The notes under the pieces: model-generated
Database searches by the model: none
Told to the model about the DNA's origin: nothing
Seen by the model: the letters and a program-made list of their open reading frames with translations, nothing else
Origin: CAZPQN01 sp964588795
Lineage (GTDB): Bacteria; Fidelibacterota; UBA2242
Length of the DNA stretch: 55,615 nt
Direction: 5' to 3'
NCBI GenBank assembly: GCA_964588795.1
Contig: CAZPQN010000014.1
Location: 1 to 55,615 of the forward strand
In this document: positions 24,743-34,444 of the stretch, one piece after another
How positions within the stretch are numbered: position 1 is the stretch's first letter
How the letters are laid out: every line of letters begins with the position of its first letter
Made by a program: the position numbers and the translations under genes

Positions 24743-26911
24743 TTAGTGTTTAAGGCTGGCGATCAGCACCACGTTTTCAGTCGGTGGAAAATGGCGCAGT
24801 TCCACATCCATCAGCGCGATAATCTGATTAAGCTCGATCAGGCCCGTCAGATCAATTATTCGGGCTGAGACGAGTAAAAAAAGGTCGGGAACAAGTGCGC
24901 CGGCATCACCATAAGTGGTCAGCTCCGGGATCAGGGCGCTGAGGCGAGTCTTGACGTTTTGTATCTGTTCCTCGATGACAAGACAATCGTTGAGTTGCAG
25001 GCGGATGACGCCTTCCCGGTCCACGACGCGTAAATTCTGCACCGTTTCCCTGAAAAGGCCTCCGAGTCGTTTCCTGGTCCTGACGGTTGTAACCGCGTTC
25101 AGAAATTTAGTGCGGGCATGAATTTGTACCTTGCCGGATTCGGTTCGCATGGCGTCGGCGGCGATCTGGCGGATTTCGTCATCGGTTAATTCTTGAATGG
25201 TGAGGTCGCGGGTGCGCATTTCACTCGCCCCAGTCGCCACAGCGATGACGCGTTTGTTGCGGGTGTCCACTTCGACGGTGACTTCGATACTTTCCGGGAT
25301 GGCGCCCATTTTCTGAACCGAGGTGAGGGCTGCCTGACGGATTTCGAGCAGTTCGGACTCGGTGGGATTGACGATATTGCGTTCCACCGTATCGCGAATC
25401 ATGCCCAGCGCGGCGCCAATGGCGGAAATAATTTCAAAATTATCAGCGATCCTGTACGCATATTGCAGCTGTTCAGCAGTAAAGGGAACGATGGCCGGAG
25501 CTCCGCCGCCGCCACCGACCAGACAGATCAAATGCGGGTCGAGTTTATATTCGCGCAGAAGCTGTTCGAGCACCGGTTTGATTTTATGTGCGGCTATAGT
25601 CAGCATCTCGCGGGCAATTGTTTCCGCTGGTCGCATTAGCTGGCTTTCGAGGAGGGTGAAAGCGTCGCGGATGGCTGATGTATTAACCACACTATTGTCG
25701 CTGGTTTGTTCATAACCAAGAAAGTAGGCGGCTTCGGTGGTAGTGACAGCAAAGTCGGGAACAGACGAATTTTTTGTCTGCAGGGCGATATAATCGGATG
25801 GATCACCTTTCTGGGGTTGAATCAGGCGCAGGTCTGTATTCAGAGACTCATCGGTAGCAGAATAGGCTAAATATTTCAAGTTGGCGATGTGCGCGCTCCG
25901 CGGGCCGACATCGGTGATGGTTTTTCCCGATAGACGGGGCAGGGATCCTCCGGCAATGCCGAGCGTGCGTACATCTAAGGTTCGCAGGAAAAGCCGGTTG
26001 CCGCCAATCTGCGCACTCCTGATCTGCGGTTTGCCGTTTTTTATGACCGAAATGTCCGTGGAAGTACCGCCCACTTCAATAAAAATTCCGTCGGAAATCC
26101 GTGCGTACATCAATGCCGCCGCGACTCCCGCCGCCGGTCCGGAAAGCATGGTCAGAATCGGGCGCCGGCGCATCTCGTTAATGTCCATGATCCCGCCGTC
26201 GGAGCGCATGATCATCAGCGGAGCCCGGATTCCGCTGCGGCGCACAGACTCTTCAGTCAGGTTGGCAGTCTCCAACATTTTGGGCATCATACTGGCATTG
26301 ATAACCGCGGTGCGGGTGCGGATGCGCAATCCATAAAGCTGCGAAATACGGCTGGCGGCCGTGGCCAGGAGCCCTTCGGCCTCGGCTACCGTAACGATCA
26401 GGTCTTCGAATTCGGGATGATCTACGCCAAACACTTCGCTAGCTACGATAACCTGAGCGCCAGCCGCCCTAACCTCGTGAATGGCGTTTAAGGCGCGTTC
26501 ACGTGTCAGAGGTTCTTCCAAATCAAGATAAGTATAATAGGTCTTCAGGAATTTTCCCGGTGCCAGTGCAATATCACGGGGATTGCTTTCCTTACGGGAA
26601 ATGCGACCTTCGAAGCCCTTGCCCATTCCGATGATACCCACCGGAGCGACATCACCTTCGAGAAGGGCGTTAGTCGCCTGGGTAGTCGAGTGCGCAATGA
26701 GGATGATGTTTTCCGGATCTATCTTAGAACTGTCCAGCAGGCGTTGCAGGGACTCAACCACGCCGCGGGCAACGCCCTCCAGGGCAGTATGGGTCGTCGG
26801 AACGCAGGCCTTACCGACGATTCGGTAATCAATGATATTTACTGCCACGGCATGCGTAAACGTGCCGCCGACATCTATTCCGATCTTGATTTTCGGACCT
26901 GTATTAGTCAT
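24743..26911 (-). CDS. Hydantoinase/oxoprolinase family protein (HyuA-type)
   Basis: A 722-residue protein of the HyuA family, which couples ATP to ring opening of hydantoins or 5-oxoproline. The ASKHA-type start KIGIDVGGTFTHAVAV, then HSTTQATNALLEGD, SGPAAGVAAALMY, VEVGGTSTDIS-like FIEVGGTSTDISVI and GGGGGAPAIVPF are visible. No HyuB-type subunit is encoded next to it; instead the upstream gene is a multi-helix permease 37 bp away, suggesting an uptake and ring-opening pair. The exact substrate is unknown. The stop codon lies within a short palindrome (24737-24750). Confidence 0.9.
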   Translation of the reverse strand: MTNTGPKIKIGIDVGGTFTHAVAVNIIDYRIVGKACVPTTHTALEGVARGVVESLQRLLDSSKIDPENIILIAHSTTQATNALLEGDVAPVGIIGMGKGFEGRISRKESNPRDIALAPGKFLKTYYTYLDLEEPLTRERALNAIHEVRAAGAQVIVASEVFGVDHPEFEDLIVTVAEAEGLLATAASRISQLYGLRIRTRTAVINASMMPKMLETANLTEESVRRSGIRAPLMIMRSDGGIMDINEMRRRPILTMLSGPAAGVAAALMYARISDGIFIEVGGTSTDISVIKNGKPQIRSAQIGGNRLFLRTLDVRTLGIAGGSLPRLSGKTITDVGPRSAHIANLKYLAYSATDESLNTDLRLIQPQKGDPSDYIALQTKNSSVPDFAVTTTEAAYFLGYEQTSDNSVVNTSAIRDAFTLLESQLMRPAETIAREMLTIAAHKIKPVLEQLLREYKLDPHLICLVGGGGGAPAIVPFTAEQLQYAYRIADNFEIISAIGAALGMIRDTVERNIVNPTESELLEIRQAALTSVQKMGAIPESIEVTVEVDTRNKRVIAVATGASEMRTRDLTIQELTDDEIRQIAADAMRTESGKVQIHARTKFLNAVTTVRTRKRLGGLFRETVQNLRVVDREGVIRLQLNDCLVIEEQIQNVKTRLSALIPELTTYGDAGALVPDLFLLVSARIIDLTGLIELNQIIALMDVELRHFPPTENVVLIASLKH

Positions 26912-26948
26912 CCAAATATCCTGATTTTTTCAGCTCGTCTGCTGAATT

Positions 26949-28415
26949 TTATAGGAAGGTTAAGGCTGCCACGACCAGCCCTACGAATGCTACCAGCCAG
27001 GTATAGGGTAGGGTATTCCATAGCACTTTCTGGACATCCTGCCGCATCTCATTGGCCAGCCAGACGTTATGGGTATTGGTGGGATCGCTGATGCCCTGTA
27101 CCTGTCCAACTGCCATCAGTAGTCCCACGATCGAACCGGCAGGCATGCCGCTGGTCAATAAAATCGCCGCTAATCCATACCCCATACCCCAGACATTCAA
27201 CGGACCACGGTAGAGTGCTAAGGGTGCCGCCAGCGTGAATATCACGATATAAGACCAGGCGTTGTGGGGAACGACTTTTAGTAAAAACGGGCGCAGGAGG
27301 TTCAATACAGGCCAGCCTGCCGGGTGCAACTGCGTCCAGGTTTCGCCGGGTCCCATAATCGCGTTGAGCAACATCCCGATGCCGAACATGAGTACGACCG
27401 CCGGCATAACAACGGCTCCGCCCTGGAAAACTGCCTGAATTAGGAGGTTCAAATGGTTTTTACGATAAGTCGCTAACCAGCCATATATCAGACCACAAAT
27501 GAAGGCGGCGATGAAGTCAATTTTGAAAACCATGATTAGCAGGAGCGGCACCAGAGGCGTGCAATACGCGCTCCAGTGTATCTTTTTGGAATGCGGTCTG
27601 CAAAGCCGCAGAAGATTATCGATAAACAGCCCGACAAGCGAGACACCGCTGAGAAGCTTCAAAGTCCGGGCGATCATTTTGAGGGTGCTAAGAAAATCGT
27701 GACGGACGGTGACGGGCAGGTGACGGAAACCACAATAGAACAGAGTCCCAATTACAAGCAGACTAATCACGACGATTAATATTTTCAAAATGTGCAGTGA
27801 CTGACCATCCCGATAAAGCTGGATGGTGATATACGCCAACGCTGTTACGCTGGTCAGGACGAACATCTTAATGGCAAAGGGTTGAATCTGGCTGACGGAC
27901 AAGCCGAGTACATTTATGTATAGTGCCCAGTTCCCGGCATTCAGAATCCCGCCAATACTCAATCCGAACAGGAAGATGCCTACGGTCGTCATCGCGCTGA
28001 TACCCACGGCCGACATGATTGGCAAAACAATCGTAGCAACCATGATGATAGCTCCCAAGCCTCCCAAGGTCGTGAAAAGAATCGCAATGATGGCCATCAT
28101 CAGCACGGCGATAGTCCATGGTTTATCACCGGCGAGTTCGGCGCCGATTTTGATGAAATTTTCCGCGACGCCGGTCTTTTGTAAAAGGACACTCAGCATA
28201 CTGCCGAAAAAAGCGATCGTATAAGCCGGATAAAGGCGCAGGGTACCTTGTCCAATTACTAACTGGATGGTATCCATTAGCGACACTCCGCCGACTAAGG
28301 GGATGAAGAACGCCATCACCGGTAAGGCAATTAGCGCAGGAATTTTACGCAGGAACATCAACAGTGCCATGCATAGAAAAATTCCAATTAGCAGAACTAT
28401 CTGAACAGTTTCCAT
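26949..28415 (-). CDS. Multi-TM permease, probably ion-transporter (IT) superfamily
   Basis: A 488-residue hydrophobic protein with about 12 or 13 membrane helices and a short basic loop in the middle (around RLCRPHSKKIHW). The pattern, including a glycine-rich TTLGGLGAIIMVATIVLP segment in the first half and SGMPAGSIVGLLMAVGQVQG with SDPTNTHN in the second, resembles anion permeases of the IT superfamily, but I cannot name a family. It probably imports the substrate of the HyuA-type protein that follows 37 bp downstream. ATG 28415 is preferred over the TTG 28487 that extends the frame. Confidence 0.75.
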   Translation of the reverse strand: METVQIVLLIGIFLCMALLMFLRKIPALIALPVMAFFIPLVGGVSLMDTIQLVIGQGTLRLYPAYTIAFFGSMLSVLLQKTGVAENFIKIGAELAGDKPWTIAVLMMAIIAILFTTLGGLGAIIMVATIVLPIMSAVGISAMTTVGIFLFGLSIGGILNAGNWALYINVLGLSVSQIQPFAIKMFVLTSVTALAYITIQLYRDGQSLHILKILIVVISLLVIGTLFYCGFRHLPVTVRHDFLSTLKMIARTLKLLSGVSLVGLFIDNLLRLCRPHSKKIHWSAYCTPLVPLLLIMVFKIDFIAAFICGLIYGWLATYRKNHLNLLIQAVFQGGAVVMPAVVLMFGIGMLLNAIMGPGETWTQLHPAGWPVLNLLRPFLLKVVPHNAWSYIVIFTLAAPLALYRGPLNVWGMGYGLAAILLTSGMPAGSIVGLLMAVGQVQGISDPTNTHNVWLANEMRQDVQKVLWNTLPYTWLVAFVGLVVAALTFL

Positions 28416-28683
28416 TATCGAATTAACTAGCTCCCAATTCTGACATGCACGCAGAAAAAATATAAGGAACGCCCGAAACGTTTCCAATTAAAAACCGAGT
28501 GATCGTCCAGGATGATCATGACCCACCGTAGATATTTCCGACCGGCTGACCGACTGAATTGAATGAGTGTGCTCGTCTGACACTTCAGTGTTATGAAGAA
28601 CCTGAAACCTTTGACCGATTAGAGGCTTTTCTTTTAATCCTGGATTGATAAATTATCAAAGTGATAAGGACTCTACCGATATT
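28416..28683. promoter_or_regulatory. Divergent intergenic region with a 19-bp palindrome
   Basis: This 268-bp spacer separates the permease (-) from the peptidase-barrel gene (+). It contains TGATCGTCC-A-GGATGATCA at 28500-28518, a palindrome with 9-bp arms and one mismatch, the size of a typical dimer operator. A second, smaller dyad (ACACT-TC-AGTGT) lies at 28580-28591. No gene is seen. Confidence 0.45.
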
Positions 28684-31491
28684 ATGGCCAGGTACCGAAC
28701 GCACATAATCATCACCGCACTGGTGCTTTTAGTCTGCCACTGTGTGCATGCCCAGTTCTATTTTGGGCGTAACAAGGTGCAGTACGAGCATTTTAACTGG
28801 CAGGTACTGAGTACCGAGCACTTCAATATTTACTATTACCCGGAGGAATATGCGCTGGCCAACGCGGCGCTCAATTATTGTGAGGAATTTCTGCAGGAGC
28901 TCGAACAGAAATTCAACCAGGTTATCTATCAGCCGATCCCTTTAGTCATCTACAGTAACCATATTCATTTCCAGCAAACGAATATTCTGACCATGCCGAT
29001 TCCGGAAGGCATTGCCGGTTTCTTTGAATACATTAAAAGGCGCGTGGTGATTCCCTACAACGGTAACATGACCGATTTCCGCCATACCCTGAAACATGAA
29101 TTGGTACATGTGTTTTTCTATTACAAGGTGAATTCTGCCGCCAGTGACATCGGGGCCTGGGAATCGCCCAATTTTCCGTTATGGTTTACCGAAGGTCTGG
29201 CGGAATACTGGTCGCAGGGCTGGGATCCGCAGACCGAGTTGATCGTGCGGGATGCGATTTTGCATGACTATTTATATCCGCTGAATAGTTACGAGCTGTA
29301 CGAGACCGGATTTTTACTTTATAAGGAAGGCCAGGCCTTTCTGCGTTTTTTCGAGGAGCGCTACACCGCCGACCGGTTGCGCTGGCTGATGGAAAATTTC
29401 TGGCGTTATGATTCTTTCGAGAAAGCGCTCAAGGGTGTTACCGGCAAGACGCTCCTGGAGCTGGAAAGTGAATGGCGCGTCTCACTGAAGAAAAGGTTTG
29501 CCGTCCATCTGCTGGGCGAAGAGGTCATTGAACCGGACGGCACCCAGTTAACGCGGTACGGCGCTAACGTCAGTCCGGTTGTTTTTACCAATCAAAATGG
29601 TCAAAAAGAAGTCGCTTTCCTGACCAGCCGCAATGGCTATACCGATATTTACCGTACCGGGCTGCTGAGCCGTAAGGAAAAGCCGCTTCTGCGGGCAGAA
29701 CGGCGGGCAGGTCGTGAATCCCTGCACTTCCTGCAGTCGGGTATTCATATCAACCGCGGCGGAGACCTGATTTTTGTCACTAAGTCGGGTGCCCGGGATG
29801 TTTTGCGAATCGTCAACCTGGCTACCAAACGTGAAATCGGTTCATTGGAATGTCCTTCCGTCGTTTCGATTCGCTCACCCAAATGGTCGGAAGACGGAAA
29901 CTTGGTGGTGTTCGCCGGTCAGGACTATAGTGGGCAAACCGATTTGTACATTTGGCGTGTCGTTGAATCACAGGCGCTCAGGCTGACCAATGATATTTAC
30001 TTTGACAGCGATCCAAGCTTCAGCCCGGATGGAAAGCTCGTGGTTTTCTGCTCCGACCGCGGTCGCCGCGAGGTAGGAAGCGGGACTGACCTCTGCCTGA
30101 TGAATCTGCAAAGCGGAGAAATTTTGCGGCTTACGAACGGTCCGGGTTCCTTTACACGACCGTTTTGGGCTCCGAACCAGCCTGATCAGATTTTTTGTCT
30201 GGCAGACCTGTCCGGCACACCCAATCTCTGGAAAGTCAATCTGCCTCATGCGGATAGTCCAGCCGCCGGGATTGTAGCTACTGCGCAACCGCTAACCAAT
30301 TTGCATACCGGTTTGCAGGATTTTTATCCGGTGTCAGGTGATACGATTTTAGTCAGCGCTTTTCGCAAATACGCATTCCAGGTCCATCGCCTGAACTTAG
30401 CCGAGAAAGCCCATCCGGCTTCCGCGTTGACTTTTTCGGTCGTCAAGCCCGACTCAGCCTGGCGTTTGCCGTCTGGCGAGCAATTATTCAGTAAACGCAG
30501 TCGCCCCTATCGGCTGAAATATAGTTTGGATTTTGCGCAGACCAACATCGTCCATGACCCGATTTTCGGTTTTTTAGGCGGGGCGCAATTGGGAATCTCC
30601 GATCTGTTAGGTAATCGGTATTACCATTTTTTATTGGCGAATACTGCCCAGGCGACTTCCGAGATCATGGATCATTTCAATCTGGCGGTCACCATGGTTG
30701 ATCTTACCCGACGCGCCAATAAAGCCGTTGGAGTATTTCATTTTGCCAATGATTATTACAATCCTTACGAAGGCTTTTACTACGAGCGCGCTTTAGGTCT
30801 ACGGGGAGGCTTAAGCTATCCGATAGATGTTTTTCGACGATTAGAGTTCAGCGCTTCACTCTGGCATTCCACCAAAGATTATTACTACGGCAAATTCAGA
30901 CGCGCTACGCTTTTATCCAATTACGCCTCGTTTGTCCACGATAATTCCATCTGGACCTATACCGGCCCGCTGGACGGCTGGAGCCTGCGGTTGACCGCCG
31001 GACCAACATTTGATTTTAAACATTCCCGTTTCTACAATTATACGGCCTTGGGCGATCTGCGACTCTATTTTCGTCTGCACCGCAATCTCACCTGGGCTCA
31101 GCGCTGGATTGCCTGGTTCAACGAAGGCACCGACATCTATCAGTTCTATATCGGCGGCAGTTGGGGCATGCGCGGTTACGATATTCGTGAGATCTATGGT
31201 TGCAAGTATGTCATGTTTAACCAGGAACTGCGGTTCCCATTTGCGGAAAGCCTGATGCTCCGTTTCGTTGAAAGTGATATCCGTCTTTCACCTATCCGCG
31301 GCGCGGTGTTCTTTGACGTGGGCAACGCCTGGGATGACGCATTCCCCGGTCTGCTGGGCAGTTTTGGGTTCGGATTGCGTGGAGTGCTCTTTGGCGGCCT
31401 GGTACTACGGTTGGATATAGGTAAATGCACCGACTTTGAAACCATTCAGAAATCTTGGTTCGTCCAATTTTTCTTCGGTTGGGACTACTAA
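28684..31491 (+). CDS. Metallopeptidase / beta-propeller / outer-membrane barrel fusion
   Basis: A 935-residue exported protein. After a signal peptide (ending CHCVHAQ) comes a peptidase MA-like zincin domain with H138-E139-L-V-H142 and the third ligand glutamate in WFTEGLAEYW (E170). Residues about 280-600 hold TolB/PD40-type propeller repeats (SPKWSEDGNLVVFAG, DPSFSPDGKLVVFCSDRG). The rest, from about 620, has alternating beta-strands and a C-terminal part (YIGGSWGMRGYD, AVFFDVGNAWDD) of the BamA/Omp85 surface-antigen type. It may be an outer-membrane protease with its propeller in the periplasm. The function is unknown. The frame opens at 28645; ATG 28684 gives the signal peptide at once. 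Confidence 0.85.
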   Translation: MARYRTHIIITALVLLVCHCVHAQFYFGRNKVQYEHFNWQVLSTEHFNIYYYPEEYALANAALNYCEEFLQELEQKFNQVIYQPIPLVIYSNHIHFQQTNILTMPIPEGIAGFFEYIKRRVVIPYNGNMTDFRHTLKHELVHVFFYYKVNSAASDIGAWESPNFPLWFTEGLAEYWSQGWDPQTELIVRDAILHDYLYPLNSYELYETGFLLYKEGQAFLRFFEERYTADRLRWLMENFWRYDSFEKALKGVTGKTLLELESEWRVSLKKRFAVHLLGEEVIEPDGTQLTRYGANVSPVVFTNQNGQKEVAFLTSRNGYTDIYRTGLLSRKEKPLLRAERRAGRESLHFLQSGIHINRGGDLIFVTKSGARDVLRIVNLATKREIGSLECPSVVSIRSPKWSEDGNLVVFAGQDYSGQTDLYIWRVVESQALRLTNDIYFDSDPSFSPDGKLVVFCSDRGRREVGSGTDLCLMNLQSGEILRLTNGPGSFTRPFWAPNQPDQIFCLADLSGTPNLWKVNLPHADSPAAGIVATAQPLTNLHTGLQDFYPVSGDTILVSAFRKYAFQVHRLNLAEKAHPASALTFSVVKPDSAWRLPSGEQLFSKRSRPYRLKYSLDFAQTNIVHDPIFGFLGGAQLGISDLLGNRYYHFLLANTAQATSEIMDHFNLAVTMVDLTRRANKAVGVFHFANDYYNPYEGFYYERALGLRGGLSYPIDVFRRLEFSASLWHSTKDYYYGKFRRATLLSNYASFVHDNSIWTYTGPLDGWSLRLTAGPTFDFKHSRFYNYTALGDLRLYFRLHRNLTWAQRWIAWFNEGTDIYQFYIGGSWGMRGYDIREIYGCKYVMFNQELRFPFAESLMLRFVESDIRLSPIRGAVFFDVGNAWDDAFPGLLGSFGFGLRGVLFGGLVLRLDIGKCTDFETIQKSWFVQFFFGWDY

Positions 31492-31492
31492 A

Positions 31493-32581
31493 ATGCAGAC
31501 CCATCAGCATAAAGCCTGGTCAAGACGCGGTGTTCTGGTATTTTTCGTGGCGCTGTCGGGCTGTTACGGGCCATTGCAGATTCCAAAGATCACACCAGAA
31601 ATTTGTGTGGAAAATCCTGCAAATCCGCCTCAAAAAATATGGCAGTCCAAATTGCCTTCACCCCCTAAAGATATTTTAATTCTGAACGAGCAGAAAGCCT
31701 TGATCACTACCTTCCGTGGTGAATTATTCCTGCTCAATATAGCCACCGGAAAACGTTGTAGCCGTTTTTGGACGCCCTTCAGAAAGCCCGTACAGATTCT
31801 GCTTTGTGACCAGCGGCAGGGAGAAATAGTGGTATCTGGGATCAATGACCCTAAAGTCTATCGCTATGATTTATGCGCCGGACGGGTGTTGCTGGAGACC
31901 CGCTTGCCTGGTTTGGATGGCACCATGCTGGCCGACGAAGGTGGATTGTTCGCAGTACAGAATCTGCGGACTCTGCTGAAATTGACGCCTCTGACATTTA
32001 AAGTACTGGCGAAACTGGAATTGCCGACAAACGTGGCGGCGGGCGTATTTGCTTTCCAGGGTCAACCGGCGTTGTTGACCGCTGACGGACATTGGCGGGT
32101 CTATGACAAGAATTTGACGTTAGTGCAGGACCTGAATCTGGCGTTGAATCCATATCCGGTTGTCGGCTTCTATAGCGATCACTTGGTAATCGCCGATTCA
32201 AAGGGTAGTATCCTTATCCTGAACGGTGAAGGCATAAAATATCGTCGGGTGTTAGATAAAGCGATTTACGCCACGCCGATTTTGGACGCTGACAATCTGT
32301 TGATTGCTTGCGCTGATGGAGAAGTAATCAGCATCAATTGGCGGAACGATAAAATCGACTGGCGCTGGCAGGGGGCAGGCCCGGTCGGGCGGGAGTTGCG
32401 GATTTGCAATGATGTCGTGTTGGTACCTTACACTCGTGGCAAGATCGTGGCTATTGAGCGCCATAATGGTGCTTTTCGCTGGGAAATCACGACTGACCGT
32501 GCATTACGCGGTTGGGCGGTTTCGAGACAAGGTATCCTGACAACCGATCGTGATAAAAGAGTAGCCTATTGGAAATGGTAA
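31493..32581 (+). CDS. PQQ-like beta-propeller lipoprotein
   Basis: A 362-residue lipoprotein: hydrophobic signal then the lipobox VALSGC (cysteine about residue 24). The remainder has repeated four-strand blades with AxxxDGxxxxxxxxxG-type patterns (for example LIACADGEVISINW and VALDR-type repeat starts), consistent with a PQQ/BamB-like propeller. No catalytic residues are seen, so a binding or scaffolding role in the envelope is likely. It starts two bases after the stop of the peptidase-barrel gene and may act with it. Confidence 0.78.
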   Translation: MQTHQHKAWSRRGVLVFFVALSGCYGPLQIPKITPEICVENPANPPQKIWQSKLPSPPKDILILNEQKALITTFRGELFLLNIATGKRCSRFWTPFRKPVQILLCDQRQGEIVVSGINDPKVYRYDLCAGRVLLETRLPGLDGTMLADEGGLFAVQNLRTLLKLTPLTFKVLAKLELPTNVAAGVFAFQGQPALLTADGHWRVYDKNLTLVQDLNLALNPYPVVGFYSDHLVIADSKGSILILNGEGIKYRRVLDKAIYATPILDADNLLIACADGEVISINWRNDKIDWRWQGAGPVGRELRICNDVVLVPYTRGKIVAIERHNGAFRWEITTDRALRGWAVSRQGILTTDRDKRVAYWKW

Positions 32582-32988
32582 ATAATCGCAGATGGTTTCT
32601 GGGATTGATGATTGTTCTTACCTGGCAGATCGCCAATGGGCAGTATATTGACCAGAAGAAAGCATGGCTTTTTAGTGCTCCTAACGATTCCCTGAAAATT
32701 ACAGGATTGGAATATGTGCCGGTAAGACCTGCCTCGCCACATCGGCTTGGCTGGACCTGGCGCAGTACTTTGGGAGTGGGAACAATGTTGGTCTCCGCGG
32801 CGCTGGTCACTCACTTTCATCATACTGCTGAAGAAGCCTACAGTCAATATTTACATTGCGGCAGTTACCGTCGCATGGAACGCCTTTTTAAACGAGCACA
32901 GCGTTATGATCGTCTGACGGGGTGGGCCTACGCAGTCATGGAAGCTGGTTTCGTCGTCACCGTGTTTTCCTTTGATGGGGCGCCATGA
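32575..32988 (+). CDS. Small exported or membrane protein of unknown function
   Basis: A roughly 137-residue protein with an N-terminal hydrophobic segment ending QIANGQ (signal peptide or anchor) and a second hydrophobic helix near residue 65 (TLGVGTMLVSAALVTHF). It resembles the N-terminal part of small DUF5683-like envelope proteins but I do not assign a family. ATG 32575 overlaps the preceding gene by seven bases, and its own stop overlaps the next start (ATGA), so it is part of a tight operon. Confidence 0.65.
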   Translation: MVNNRRWFLGLMIVLTWQIANGQYIDQKKAWLFSAPNDSLKITGLEYVPVRPASPHRLGWTWRSTLGVGTMLVSAALVTHFHHTAEEAYSQYLHCGSYRRMERLFKRAQRYDRLTGWAYAVMEAGFVVTVFSFDGAP

Positions 32989-34247
32989 GCATCAAAGTTA
33001 TTCCAGGCTTAGTAATGCTGGTGGCATTGACAGGTTGTAGTAGCCGCTCGCACGACAATCCTTTTGATCCTCAGAATCCTTCCACCGGAGGTGCGCCGGT
33101 CGGTTTAAGGGTTATTGCCAACCGCGATACGGTGCATTTCAGCTGGTCGCCGGTAGAGGTGGATGACCTGACGGATTATCTCATATATCGGGCGCAGGAT
33201 GACCAGCCGATGACCTATGCGCTGACCCTGCCGGTTCCCGCGGACAATATCCGATTTACCGGGTGTATGTTTGATCATCGTTATCGTTTTGCCGTCCAGG
33301 CGCGTACCCGTTTCGATGATGGACCGCTTTCGGCGGAACTCAGCATCATTCCCGGCCCGCATAACCTGATCGTGGCGGATTACTATGATTATGCGCTCAG
33401 ACGGATTTCCTACGATGGAAGTTATATTTACCAAACCGCGGAAATTAATTCTCCAGTGGCGCTGGTTGGCGATCCCCAACACAATCTGTACATCGTCGCC
33501 AGTTACTGGATGCAGACGGTGTACGTTCTGAATCGTGAATTCCGAATCACCCGTAGTATCGAGCTCAGTTATCAGCCGGTAGGAATGGCCTATAATCCCA
33601 CTAACGGCTGGTTATTCATCCTGCAGAATGGTCAGCATCGTCTTTCGGTGTTTTCCTTGAGTGGTATTTATTTAGAAGCGATTGACCTGCCGTTCGAGGT
33701 TGATTTGCAGACCTACCTGGCTTATGACCGGGTACATAACCTGATCTGGATTGCTTCCCATAAAGAAGAAATAGTCACATGTATTGATTTCAATTATCCG
33801 AATCGTCCGCTTTACCAGGTTCCGGGTTTGAACGTCACGAATCGTTTATGTGCTCATCCTTTAGTTGGCGGTTGTTGGATGGCGACGGACTCCGGAGTCG
33901 TCCGCATAAATCCGACGGGTGCATATACGCGTTTTGCGACAAATTATCACATCACGGACATCAGTGTTGATCCCGGTACCGGTGATTGTTTTTACACTGG
34001 CTACCAGAGGACGGATTATCGCTGGATTGCCGGGAAACTCGTTTGGGGGCAAGTCATACAGGATGAAGTATTGCTCGACAATACTTTTTCCCGGCTGTAC
34101 GCCATTCAGGTCATACCCGGAGCCACCGCCGCCGGATTTTTCGCGGTTCAAACCGGGTATTGGCGGTTACTCAGGTTCGATGGTAACGGGCAGTTGATCG
34201 GCGAGTTACCCGAGTACAGCGGTAAGCTGAATTTCTTACTGGAGTAA
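32985..34247 (+). CDS. Lipoprotein with fibronectin III-like and propeller domains
   Basis: A 420-residue lipoprotein with lipobox VALTGC (cysteine about residue 18) followed by the NPFDPQNP motif common in FCB lipoproteins. Residues about 38-125 form a fibronectin type III-like domain (VHFSWSPVEVDDLTDYLIYR). The rest looks like a six-bladed NHL-type propeller (SPVALVGDPQHNLYIVAS, QPVGMAYNPTNGWLFIL). It probably binds a ligand or partner at the cell envelope. It is the last of four overlapping or touching genes from 28684. Confidence 0.78.
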   Translation: MSIKVIPGLVMLVALTGCSSRSHDNPFDPQNPSTGGAPVGLRVIANRDTVHFSWSPVEVDDLTDYLIYRAQDDQPMTYALTLPVPADNIRFTGCMFDHRYRFAVQARTRFDDGPLSAELSIIPGPHNLIVADYYDYALRRISYDGSYIYQTAEINSPVALVGDPQHNLYIVASYWMQTVYVLNREFRITRSIELSYQPVGMAYNPTNGWLFILQNGQHRLSVFSLSGIYLEAIDLPFEVDLQTYLAYDRVHNLIWIASHKEEIVTCIDFNYPNRPLYQVPGLNVTNRLCAHPLVGGCWMATDSGVVRINPTGAYTRFATNYHITDISVDPGTGDCFYTGYQRTDYRWIAGKLVWGQVIQDEVLLDNTFSRLYAIQVIPGATAAGFFAVQTGYWRLLRFDGNGQLIGELPEYSGKLNFLLE

Positions 34248-34444
34248 CTTCGTTCACGGTCATTGTACTTTTAGCGATCAATAAGTAGTTTTACCCACAC
34301 TGGTTTCGATACTTCAGCATTTTTTTCCGGCAATAGGCGGTTTCTAATGGCGGTGTGACTAGACGCGGCCGCTGATTAGCGACATTAGAATTGGGAACAA
34401 TCCGAATATTTTCTATTTTACGGCGGTTAATTTTCAAAGGTAGA

